Position numbers and translations under genes: made by a program. A stretch of 17,943 nucleotides of DNA from Opitutaceae bacterium (GTDB taxonomy: Bacteria > Verrucomicrobiota > Verrucomicrobiae > Opitutales > Opitutaceae): the NCBI GenBank assembly GCA_031266495.1, contig JAISAX010000626.1, positions 1 through 17,943 of the forward strand, written 5' to 3'. The notes below the pieces were generated by a model. It made no database searches, was not told where the DNA came from, and worked only from the letters and a program-made list of their open reading frames with translations. Below, piece by piece: positions 5,071 through 11,738 of this stretch (the first letter of the stretch is position 1; every line of letters starts with the position of its first letter).

Positions 5071-7980
5071 TCAGCGCCAGAGTGGCGTCAGGTTTTCGGA
5101 GCGGAGCCAGCCGGTCTGGCCGTTGGGGAAATGGACACGCCTCCAGCCGAGGTAGTCTTTTCCCATGACAACAATCGCGCCGGCGGCGACAGGCGTGGTC
5201 TTTTGCGTTTCATCCACTTCCGTGGGCACCGAATAGAGCGTCGTGGCGCGCCAGACGACGGCGGCGTCGGTATCGCCGAGTTCTCCGTAAACATGCAGCG
5301 AGAGCGCGGCGGCGGCGATGGCTAGCGCGCCTCCGATGAAGGCGTTCGTGCCAACAATGGCGGACCAGCGGCGGAGGTGGCGGTAGCCGCGCGCAAGGGC
5401 AAGCGCAAGGGCGAGCGCGAGCAGCAGGACGCCCGCAACGAGGGTGTATTGCCAGTGGGGTGACGGGAGCAGCTCCGCAAGGCTGGCCAGCGGGCTGTCG
5501 CTCGTGAAGGGAACGAGTTCGGCTGGCGTGTAGCCGGCTTTGGCTAGCGCGAGGTGGAGTTGCCAGCGGACTGGCTCGTCGCAGGGGTGCTGGACAAAGG
5601 CGGCAATGGCTTGCGCGGCGCTTTCGGGCCAGCGGTCTTGCTGGGCAAGGGCGAGCGAGAGGTTGTAACGCGCAGACCAGTCGGCCGGCGTAGTGGCGAG
5701 TTGGCTACGCCAGGCGGTTTCGGCGGTCTTGAAGTCGGCGGCGGCGTAGGCGGCGTGGGCGGGGGGGACGGCGTGGGCAGGGGCGGCGGGGGCGTGGGCG
5801 GGGGGGGGGGGAGGCGAGGCGAGGCGATCGTGGGTTGCGGTGTCTTTTGCGGCGTCCCCGGTTTCGGGTCCGGCGTCCCGAGGGGCAACGGGGGCGGGCG
5901 GGACGCCCGCGCCACGTCGGAGCGGTGAGGCAACGTTCACGGGCTGGAAGCCCGTGCCACTCCGGAACGGTGAGGCAACGCTCACGGGCAAGGATGCCCG
6001 TGCCACTTCGGAGGCGGTCGGGACGTCCGCAGCACTTGCGTCGGGCCGGGCGGCGAGGAGGTGGAACGCGGTGGCGATGGCGATAATGGGAAGGAAGGGC
6101 GCGAGGTTGCCGCGGCGGAAAATGCGCCAGAACGAGAACCGGGGGAGGCGGGTGGTGGCGAGGGCGCGTTCGGCGGCGTCGTGCCACTCGGGCGAAAGGT
6201 GGGCTTCGCTGCGATAGAGCACGCGGTCGGTTTCTTGCCAGAGGGCGGCCCATTCGGCGTCGGGGAAATGGCGGGCGTGCGGCGCGGCCTGGGGGATGTT
6301 CCAGAGGCGGGCGGCGTCGTGTTGCCAGGCGAGGAGTAGGGCGGTGGCTGGAGGATCGGTGGGCCGGGTGTCGGGTGACTCGGCTTCCGGCTTCCGGTCT
6401 TCCGGTTTTCCGGTCTTCCGGCTTTCGGTCCGGGTCCGGAGCGCGTTCAGGGTCGCGGCGAGGCGTTGGCGGGCTTCGCGCCGGGGGCGAAGCGGGTCGG
6501 TGGCGCGGGCGCGGCGCCAGGCGAAGACGGCCCAGAGAAGCAGGGGCCAGAGCGCGGCGACGAGGAGCGAGATCGTGAGCGTGCGGCCCGAAACGGGCGT
6601 GAAGGCGGGCGAGGCGGGCGAAAGGGGATCACGCGGGATGGCCGCCGGAGGGACCGGCGGTGCGTTCAGGGTCTGGAGCGGGGAGTCGGGTGTCGCGGGA
6701 GGCTTGGCATCCGGAGACGGGGGCTGCGCCGTGGTGCCGGCGCCGGATGCGGGCGGGACGGCCGCGCCACCCTGCGGGGCGCTGCCGGTGATCTCGATCG
6801 TCACGGGATCGGTGCGGAGGGTTTTCCAGGTGCCCGCTTGCGGATCGAAGACGGAAAGCTCGACGGGGCCGAGCGTGTAGCTGCCGGGCCGGGTGGGGAT
6901 GAGGATGACGTCCTCGGACAGCGTGGCATCGAAGAGGGAGTTTTCCCTGGGCGTCTTTTGCGCGCGGGGCTGCACGACGCGGAAATCGCGGGAGACCTCG
7001 CGTGGCGGGAGCGCGGTGACGGAAGGCCAGTTGCCGGTGCCGGCGAGTTCGAGCGTCCAGGTGACAGGCTCGCCGACGGCGCATTTTTCGGGGATGACTT
7101 TCGAGGTCAGCGTGAAGGAGCCGACGGCTCCGGTGAAGTTGGCGGGGGCGGGCTGGGGCAGGGGCTTGACGGTGAGGGTGGCGGGTTGGGTGCTGATGAT
7201 GTAGCGGGTGTAGTCGGGCATGCCGAAAACGTTGCGGGCAGTCGCAAGAAAAACGGGCTGGCTGGCGGTGTTGAGCGCAACGGAACCGGTCTGCGTGGCG
7301 ACGGCGCGGAGGGACCAGGTGGCGACGGCAAAGGTCTGGTCGTCGATGGTCTGGTTGGTGACCTGTGGCTGGGCCCAGTCTTCGACGACGAGAGGGGAGC
7401 TGTCCCAGTCGGGGTGGCTCGCGCCGAGGCGGGGATCGAAGCGTTGGGCGAGATTGAGCGTGTAGGTGAGCGGAAAAACTTCGCCCGCCCAGACGGCTTC
7501 TTTCGGGAGGGTGAACCGGGCGTTGGCAAGGTTTTCGAGAGTGACGCCGGTGCGGCCGACGGTGGCCTCGCCCACGGAGAACGTGGCGGGGCGCACGGCG
7601 ATGTCGCCACGATCGGTTTTCACCGTGAAAGCCGGGATGCGGATCTCGGAACGTCGGGAAGGGCGGACGGTCCAGGTGAGCGTGGTGCTGGAGATGTTTT
7701 GCCGGTTACGGGAGCCACCGCCGAAACTGAAGTTGAAAGACTGTTGCCGGCTGACGTCGGGCGAGCCGGAGAAGACAAGTCCGTCGACGTCGGGCAGGGT
7801 GACCTGGCCGTCGGGTTCGCAGTTTTCGAAAACGAGGTCGAGGCGGGTTTCCTGATCGCGGGCGAGTGTGCCGGAGGAGGGTTCCCAGCGCACGGTTTGC
7901 GCGACGGCGGCGGGAGCGGCGGCGAGCAGGAAGAAAACGACCGGAAGGAGCGCGAGGCGGAGCGGTATTCGGGTGCGCAT
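5071..7980 (-). CDS. batD/batE (fused): BatD-BatE fusion: Bat aerotolerance-type envelope protein
   Basis: The protein is 969 residues, started at the ATG at 7980 because it opens with a signal peptide (residues 1-28, ending AAVAQ); the upstream open frame is repeat DNA. Residues 29-400 are the BatD beta-rich domain (VRWEPSSGTLARDQ, VWAGEVFPLTYTLN, EPVTWTLELAGTGNWP, RPGSYTLGPVELSVFDP). A Pro-rich spacer leads to a membrane segment (468-488) and a cytoplasmic region with an LWQETDRVLY helix. A hydrophobic stretch at 627-644 is followed by a linker (655-735) containing in-frame repeat units. Residues 740-815 look like TPRs (AYAAADFKTAETAWRSQLATTP), then two membrane helices (845-863, 876-896) and an SH3-like end (905-969; GWRRVHFPNGQTGWLRSENL). 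TPR plus SH3 is the usual make-up of separate BatE, so this is a D-E fusion. It is the last gene of the operon and presumably acts in the periplasm with BatA/BatB. Confidence 0.85.
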   Translation of the reverse strand: MRTRIPLRLALLPVVFFLLAAAPAAVAQTVRWEPSSGTLARDQETRLDLVFENCEPDGQVTLPDVDGLVFSGSPDVSRQQSFNFSFGGGSRNRQNISSTTLTWTVRPSRRSEIRIPAFTVKTDRGDIAVRPATFSVGEATVGRTGVTLENLANARFTLPKEAVWAGEVFPLTYTLNLAQRFDPRLGASHPDWDSSPLVVEDWAQPQVTNQTIDDQTFAVATWSLRAVATQTGSVALNTASQPVFLATARNVFGMPDYTRYIISTQPATLTVKPLPQPAPANFTGAVGSFTLTSKVIPEKCAVGEPVTWTLELAGTGNWPSVTALPPREVSRDFRVVQPRAQKTPRENSLFDATLSEDVILIPTRPGSYTLGPVELSVFDPQAGTWKTLRTDPVTIEITGSAPQGGAAVPPASGAGTTAQPPSPDAKPPATPDSPLQTLNAPPVPPAAIPRDPLSPASPAFTPVSGRTLTISLLVAALWPLLLWAVFAWRRARATDPLRPRREARQRLAATLNALRTRTESRKTGKPEDRKPEAESPDTRPTDPPATALLLAWQHDAARLWNIPQAAPHARHFPDAEWAALWQETDRVLYRSEAHLSPEWHDAAERALATTRLPRFSFWRIFRRGNLAPFLPIIAIATAFHLLAARPDASAADVPTASEVARASLPVSVASPFRSGTGFQPVNVASPLRRGAGVPPAPVAPRDAGPETGDAAKDTATHDRLASPPPPPAHAPAAPAHAVPPAHAAYAAADFKTAETAWRSQLATTPADWSARYNLSLALAQQDRWPESAAQAIAAFVQHPCDEPVRWQLHLALAKAGYTPAELVPFTSDSPLASLAELLPSPHWQYTLVAGVLLLALALALALARGYRHLRRWSAIVGTNAFIGGALAIAAAALSLHVYGELGDTDAAVVWRATTLYSVPTEVDETQKTTPVAAGAIVVMGKDYLGWRRVHFPNGQTGWLRSENLTPLWR
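5895..6035 (+). repeat. Tandem 45-bp hairpin units inside the batDE coding sequence
   Basis: Two full 45-bp units (5895-5939, 5940-5984), a partial third (5985 onward) and a decayed fourth each carry a small hairpin CGGGC-nnnnn-GCCCG, then TGCCAC, then CGGAACGGTGAGGCAACG or a variant. The 45-bp period keeps the reading frame. On the minus strand they give VASPFRSGTGFQPVN and VASPLRRGAGVPPAP in the linker between the BatD and BatE parts (residues about 655-700). Confidence 0.85.
6372..6432. repeat. CTTCCGG(T/C) short tandem repeat in the batDE linker
   Basis: About seven consecutive 7-8 bp units of CTTCCGGC or CTTCCGGT type. On the minus strand they encode ESRKTGKPEDRKPEAESPD, a charged linker at about residues 519-537 of BatDE, after the first membrane segment. 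It is similar in kind to 9220-9275 and to the array between exbB and exbD. Confidence 0.6.
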
Positions 7981-8005
7981 GATGAAAGGGGGAGAGGAAC
8001 GGAAA

Positions 8006-8107
8006 GCACAGGCACGGAGGCCTGTGCCTACGTAGCGGCATGCCTCTGTGCATGCCGTCGGAAGCGGGCGGGACGCCCGTGCCACACAGGCTGGAAGCCC
8101 GTGCCAG
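8006..8107. repeat. Cluster of four hairpin repeats between batBC and batDE
   Basis: The cluster holds GCACAGGC/GCCTGTGC (8006-8013 with 8020-8027), CGGCATGC/GCATGCCG (8036-8043 with 8050-8057), GGGCGGGACGCCCGTGCCAC (about 8066-8085) and CAGGCTGGAAGCCCGTGCCA (about 8087-8106). The last two are the same family as the units inside batDE. They fill most of the 168-bp gap inside one operon, and could protect or attenuate the mRNA between the two genes; this is inference. Confidence 0.75.
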
Positions 8108-8148
8108 GGAAAGAAGGGAGGCTGTGGCATGATGATCGGCATCGCGTG

Positions 8149-10380
8149 TTACCAGTTGCGGCCGGGTTTGGCGGGCTGCGGTTGCGGGTCCTGCATGAGG
8201 TTGAAAAGCTCCGCCGGAGAATCGGCGTCCTTGAGACGCTCAAGGCGTTGCAGGGGGACGAGAAGGTTGGGATCGGTGTTCTTGTCGAGCGCGGAGCCGG
8301 CAGTGGAAACGCCGCCGACGCGCTGCGTGTTTTTGTCGTCGGCAGGTGAGGGTTGCGTAGCCTGTCCGGAGGCAGGTTCGGGGGGGGGCTCATCGGGCCG
8401 GGCGGAGGCCGGCTCCTGCGCCGGGGATTTCTCTTCGGGCTTGTCCTTGCCGTTGTCGTTTTTGTCGCCGAAGGCGGATTGGCCGGCGCGGGGTTTGTCG
8501 TTGTCTTTCCCCTTGCCCTGGTCGTCGGCGGTGTCGCCGGAGGGCGGCGATGGCTGCTGATCGGGAGATGCGGACGGTGGCGACGGGTTGCCGGGATCGG
8601 GCTGCTTGTCCGACGACGCGTCCGGCGAACCGGATTTTGGCGAGTCACCGGATTGGCCGGGTTGCCCGGAGGAGGGCTGGTCCTGTTTGTCGCTGTCCTC
8701 GTTTTTATCGCCCTGCTGGCCGTCGGCACCCGACGGATTTTTCTGCGATTGCTGCTGGTTGTTTTTGTCCTGGTTTTGTTTGTCGCCCTGCTGTTGCTGC
8801 TGGTTTTGCGGGGGAGGTTGTTGTTTCTGTTTCAGTTCTTCGAGCGCCGTGCGAAGTTTCTGCCAGTCGGCGGCACGGGGATCGGTTTTTTCGGCGTGGC
8901 GGACGGCTTCGAGCGCATCGTCAACGGGGCCGCCGGGCACGGGTTTGTTCCGGGCGTGCAGGGGCTGGCCCCAGGCAAGGGTGGTTTCGGCGAGCGCGGC
9001 GGCATCCTTGGCGGAGAGCGAAGGTTGATCGGCAAGGCGGGTTACGAGCCGGGAAAGGTCGGCGGAGGTTTTGGTGGAATCGACGGTGGCGGAGGGAGCG
9101 TGTTCGTCATCGGCGGAGAGGCCGGAGGTCAGGGGCAGGAGACCGGAGTCGGGTTTCGCAGGGGAGGGGGGGGGCGGGGGCGTGACAGGATGATTGGTGA
9201 TGAGAGTCTTGTCGCCCGCCTTCCGGCTGCCGGCCACCGGTTCCCGGTCTCCGGCTTCCGGTTGCTGCGCCCGGACATCGGGCGCGGGCAGGGAGAAAAG
9301 GACAAGCGCGAAGGCGGCGGCTGTCGTACTGGCAAGGGTGATACGCCGGGGGCGCGGGTGGACGGGAAATTCGCGCCAGAGGCTCCAGAGGAGGAGGACG
9401 AGAGCGGGACCAAGCGCCCACTGAAAGCGTTCGATGAGACGGGAGCGCGAGCTTTCGTGAAACTCGCCTTTCTGCCCGCGGGCGACGGTGCTTTTGATGA
9501 GCGCGGAGAGATCGACCCACTGGCTGGCGTCGGCATAGGCGCCGGCGGTCTTGTCGGCGAGTTCGCGCAGGGTGGCGGATTCGAGGCGGGAAAGGACGAC
9601 GGCGCCGCGCTCGTCCTTGACGAAGCTGCCGTGCTCGTCGGGGATCATGGCGCCTTCGGCGGTGCCGAGGCCGAGACCGATGATGTGGACGCCGCGTTCG
9701 CGGGCGGTGTCGGCGAGCGGTTGCCAGGGGGGCGTGGCCTCGGGATCGGCTTCGCCGTCGCTGAGGATGACGAGGAAGCGGTCGGCGTTGTTTTCCCGGC
9801 TGAAGGAATCGAGCGCGGACTGGAGGAGCGCGCCGTAGTGGGTGCCGCCTTGCGGGAGATAATCGGGGCCGAGTTCGGGGAGAAACTCGCGGAGGATCTC
9901 GTAATCGCTGCTCAGCGGGCTTTGCAGGAAGGCGGTGCCGGAAAAGACGAGGAGCCCGACGCGTTCGCCGGCGAGCTGGCCGAGCAGGCTCTGGATGAGG
10001 AGGCGGGCGCGTTCGAGTCGCGTGGGTTTGATGTCTGCGGCGAGCATCGAGCGCGAGAGATCGACGGCGATGAGGATTTCGCGGGCCTGTTCGAAAACGG
10101 GTTCCTCGATGCGGCCCCATTGCGGGCGGGCGAGGGCGAGGACGGCGCTGGCGAGGCCGAGGGCGAGGCGCCAGCGGAGGGCGGCGGCGCGGGGGGAGAG
10201 GGAGGGCGCGGGGGAGGGGGAGAGGCGGAGGGTGCGGGGGCCGGCGAGGGCGGTGAGGATTTTTGCGGGCGTGGTGGCGGCGGCGCGGCGGCGGTGGCGG
10301 CGGCGACGCAGGAGTTCGCCGGTGAGGAGGAGCGCGGGGAGCGCGAGGAACCAGAGGAGTTGTGGATGGAGAAATGTCAT
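8149..10380 (-). CDS. batB/batC (fused): BatB-BatC fusion: membrane VWA protein with TPR and low-complexity tail
   Basis: The protein is 743 residues, started at the ATG at 10380 because MTFLHPQLLWFLALPALLL is the typical membrane start of Bat VWA proteins; the frame is open further upstream only because the 21-bp array has no stops in it. Membrane helices at 4-20 and 70-86 precede a VWA domain (101-295) with an intact MIDAS: D107-x-S109-x-S111, T180 and D208. Helices at about 320-336 and 349-365 follow; the second (345-371) has a basic start and ends VRA-QQ, like a signal peptide, as if a separate exported BatC had been joined here. Residues 430-515 look like a TPR pair (EAVRHAEKTDPRAADWQKLRTAL). 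Residues 516-700 are Gln/Asn/Lys/Pro-rich. A conserved-looking end (704-743; LVPLQRLERLKDADSPAELF) closes with NW. It should work with BatA, MoxR and BatDE in envelope stress tolerance. Confidence 0.87.
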   Translation of the reverse strand: MTFLHPQLLWFLALPALLLTGELLRRRRHRRRAAATTPAKILTALAGPRTLRLSPSPAPSLSPRAAALRWRLALGLASAVLALARPQWGRIEEPVFEQAREILIAVDLSRSMLAADIKPTRLERARLLIQSLLGQLAGERVGLLVFSGTAFLQSPLSSDYEILREFLPELGPDYLPQGGTHYGALLQSALDSFSRENNADRFLVILSDGEADPEATPPWQPLADTARERGVHIIGLGLGTAEGAMIPDEHGSFVKDERGAVVLSRLESATLRELADKTAGAYADASQWVDLSALIKSTVARGQKGEFHESSRSRLIERFQWALGPALVLLLWSLWREFPVHPRPRRITLASTTAAAFALVLFSLPAPDVRAQQPEAGDREPVAGSRKAGDKTLITNHPVTPPPPPSPAKPDSGLLPLTSGLSADDEHAPSATVDSTKTSADLSRLVTRLADQPSLSAKDAAALAETTLAWGQPLHARNKPVPGGPVDDALEAVRHAEKTDPRAADWQKLRTALEELKQKQQPPPQNQQQQQGDKQNQDKNNQQQSQKNPSGADGQQGDKNEDSDKQDQPSSGQPGQSGDSPKSGSPDASSDKQPDPGNPSPPSASPDQQPSPPSGDTADDQGKGKDNDKPRAGQSAFGDKNDNGKDKPEEKSPAQEPASARPDEPPPEPASGQATQPSPADDKNTQRVGGVSTAGSALDKNTDPNLLVPLQRLERLKDADSPAELFNLMQDPQPQPAKPGRNW
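9215..9277. repeat. Degenerate CTTCCGG-type repeat at the BatB/BatC junction
   Basis: Units resembling CTTCCGGC, TGCCGGCC, ACCGGTTC and CTCCGGCTT follow one another. On the minus strand they encode QQPEAGDREPVAGSRKAGDK, immediately after the signal-peptide-like segment of BatBC. They are more decayed than the stretch at 6372-6432. Confidence 0.45.
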
Positions 10381-10390
10381 CGGGCGAGTT

Positions 10391-10587
10391 GAGCGCTCAA
10401 ACGGACGAAACGAGCGCTCCGACTGGCGATTTGAGCGCTCCAATGGGCGATTTGAGCGCTCAAACGGGCAAGATGAGCGCTCCGATGGGTGAGTTGAGCG
10501 CTCAAACGGACAATTTGAGCGCTCCGACTGGCGATTTGAGCGCTCAAGCGGGCGAGATGAGCGCTCAAATCCGTCGTTCGGGCGCTG
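10391..10587. repeat. Phased 21-bp tandem array with palindromic GAGCGCTC cores
   Basis: Nine perfect copies of the 8-bp palindrome GAGCGCTC start at 10391, 10412, 10433, 10454, 10475, 10496, 10517, 10538 and 10559, exactly 21 bp apart. A decayed tenth (GGGCGCTG) is at 10580, still in phase. Each core is followed by a 13-bp spacer, mostly AAACGG-, CGACTGG- or CAATGGG- types ending in GCGATTT or GCGAGAT. Units two and seven are identical. The nearest core ends only 10 bp from the batBC start codon, where a ribosome site would be expected. A period of 21 bp puts all cores on one face of the helix. Confidence 0.95.
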
Positions 10588-10603
10588 ATAACGGAAATCG
10601 GAA

Positions 10604-10641
10604 AACGCTGAACACCGAACGCTGAACACTGAACACTGAAT
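10604..10641 (+). repeat. Heptamer (ACRCTGA) repeat, left arm of inverted pair
   Basis: Five consecutive 7-bp units: ACGCTGA, ACACCGA, ACGCTGA, ACACTGA, ACACTGA, then AT. Its reverse complement, with about six differences over 38 nt, is at 10690-10727. Confidence 0.8.
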
Positions 10642-10689
10642 GGATGAAGCGTGGACGACGGGACGGCGGGTTGTGGCGGGTTGCTCATG

Positions 10690-10727
10690 ATTCAGTGTTC
10701 AATGTTCGGTGTTCAGCGTTCAGTGTT
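10690..10727 (-). repeat. Heptamer (ACRCTGA) repeat, right arm overlapping the batA end
   Basis: Read on the minus strand this is five heptamers: ACACTGA, ACGCTGA, ACACCGA, ACATTGA, ACACTGA. The first two supply the last codons and the TGA stop of batA (its end, NTER-stop). It is inverted relative to 10604-10641, with 48 bp between the arms. Confidence 0.8.
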
Positions 10728-11738
10728 GGTTGGGTGGCTGGTGTGGCGGCGGACGCATAGTGCGCCGAGGAGCACGAGAGAGCCACCGGGAGCGGCGAAC
10801 CAGGCGAAAAACTCGGTGGCGAGCAGGTGCGATTTTGCCTGAAATTCGATCTTGCGGGCGGCGTCGATCGACCTGAAGGCGGATTCGACGGTGCCGGTGT
10901 GGTCGACGCGGAAATAGCGTCCGCCGGTTTCGGAGGCGATGTAGCGCAGCGAGTTTTCGTCGAGGTCGACGCGGGCGCGCTGGTAGCCGATCTTGCGGCC
11001 CTGGTCATCGAAAACGGGAAAGGGGACACTGCTCTGGTTGCTGCCGACGCCGATGGTATAAACGGGGATGCCGCGCGACCGGGCGATGGCGGCGGCTTGC
11101 GCGGGGGTGAGCGCGCCGCGGTTGTTGGCGCCATCGGTGAGGAGGATGACGAAGGCGCCGGCGCGGCGGCCGTTTTCGGTGTGGGCGGCCTGTTCGAGGC
11201 GCGAGAGGGCGACGCCTAGGCCGTCGCCGATGGCGGTGCCGTCTTCGATCAGCCCGGTCTTGAGACGGTCGACCTGCCGGGCGAGCCAGTCGTGATCGAG
11301 CGTGAGCGGGGCGAGGGTGTAGGAGCGGCCGGCGAAGACGACGATGCCGATGCGGTCGTTGGGGCGCTGGTCGATGAAGGCCTGGATGACGGGGCGGATG
11401 GTTTGCAGGCGGTTGAGGCGCTCGCCGTTTTTTTCGTAGTCTTCGGCGAGCATCGAGGTGGAGAGATCGATCGCGAGCATGAGGTCGTAACCCTGGCCGG
11501 TGACGGTGCGGCGGTCCTCGATGCGTTGCGGACGGGCGAGGGCGACGATGAGAAGGACGAGGCCGAGCACCGCGCAGGCGACGGGGAGGCGCGAGGAACT
11601 GACGCGCGACGGGCGGTGCCAGGCAGCGGCAAAGGGTACGATCCACGCCACGATCTTGCTGCGCCCGCGCGCCCGGAGCACGAGCGGGAGGAGCAGCAGG
11701 GCAAGCAGCCAGAGCGGAGAATGGAAGGTGTAGTTCAA
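10713..11738 (-). CDS. batA: BatA: membrane-anchored VWA protein
   Basis: The protein is 341 residues. No ATG is available at the front. The best start is TTG at 11738, directly after the TAA of the upstream gene, giving FHSPLWLLALLLLPLVLRAR, a typical BatA membrane start. A second helix is at about 51-68. The VWA domain (85-300) has a complete MIDAS: D91-x-S93-x-S95 (DLSTS), T168 and D202 (LLTDGANN). The last helix (about 308-328) anchors the C-terminus. In known Bat operons BatA and BatB are inner-membrane partners exposing metal-binding VWA domains, working with a MoxR ATPase; loss affects oxidative or envelope stress tolerance in some species. The final residues HTSHPTNTER come from the heptamer repeat and are probably not conserved. 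The stop-start junction TAATTG suggests translation coupled to the upstream gene. Confidence 0.88.
   Translation of the reverse strand: MNYTFHSPLWLLALLLLPLVLRARGRSKIVAWIVPFAAAWHRPSRVSSSRLPVACAVLGLVLLIVALARPQRIEDRRTVTGQGYDLMLAIDLSTSMLAEDYEKNGERLNRLQTIRPVIQAFIDQRPNDRIGIVVFAGRSYTLAPLTLDHDWLARQVDRLKTGLIEDGTAIGDGLGVALSRLEQAAHTENGRRAGAFVILLTDGANNRGALTPAQAAAIARSRGIPVYTIGVGSNQSSVPFPVFDDQGRKIGYQRARVDLDENSLRYIASETGGRYFRVDHTGTVESAFRSIDAARKIEFQAKSHLLATEFFAWFAAPGGSLVLLGALCVRRHTSHPTNTER

Larger units (their letters stand above)
10381..10712. other. Repeat-filled intergenic region between batA and batBC
   Basis: These 332 bp hold, from left to right, the 21-bp palindrome array (10391-10587), one heptamer arm (10604-10641), a short unique spacer (10642-10689) and the start of the inverted second arm. 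I see no gene or clear promoter. Both flanking genes read leftwards and are presumably co-transcribed through it. Confidence 0.7.

Noticed and set aside
7981..8142. 54-residue N-terminal extension of BatDE
   Set aside because: The extension is translated hairpin-repeat DNA; the ATG at 7980 gives a proper signal peptide.
6466..8349. 627-residue open frame on the plus strand opposite batDE
   Set aside because: No domain or signal is visible and it crosses the batDE/batBC gap; the minus-strand gene is convincing.
8353..10392. 679-residue open frame on the plus strand opposite batBC
   Set aside because: It is Gly/Ala/Glu-rich shadow coding caused by high GC; the minus strand has clear VWA and TPR features.
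10391..10587. CRISPR array
   Set aside because: The conserved core is only 8 bp and the spacers 13 bp, and spacers resemble each other; units are far shorter than CRISPR repeat-spacer units and no cas genes are near.
10604..10727. Insertion sequence with terminal inverted repeats
   Set aside because: Only 48 bp lie between the arms and there is no transposase; the arms are tandem heptamers, not IS ends.
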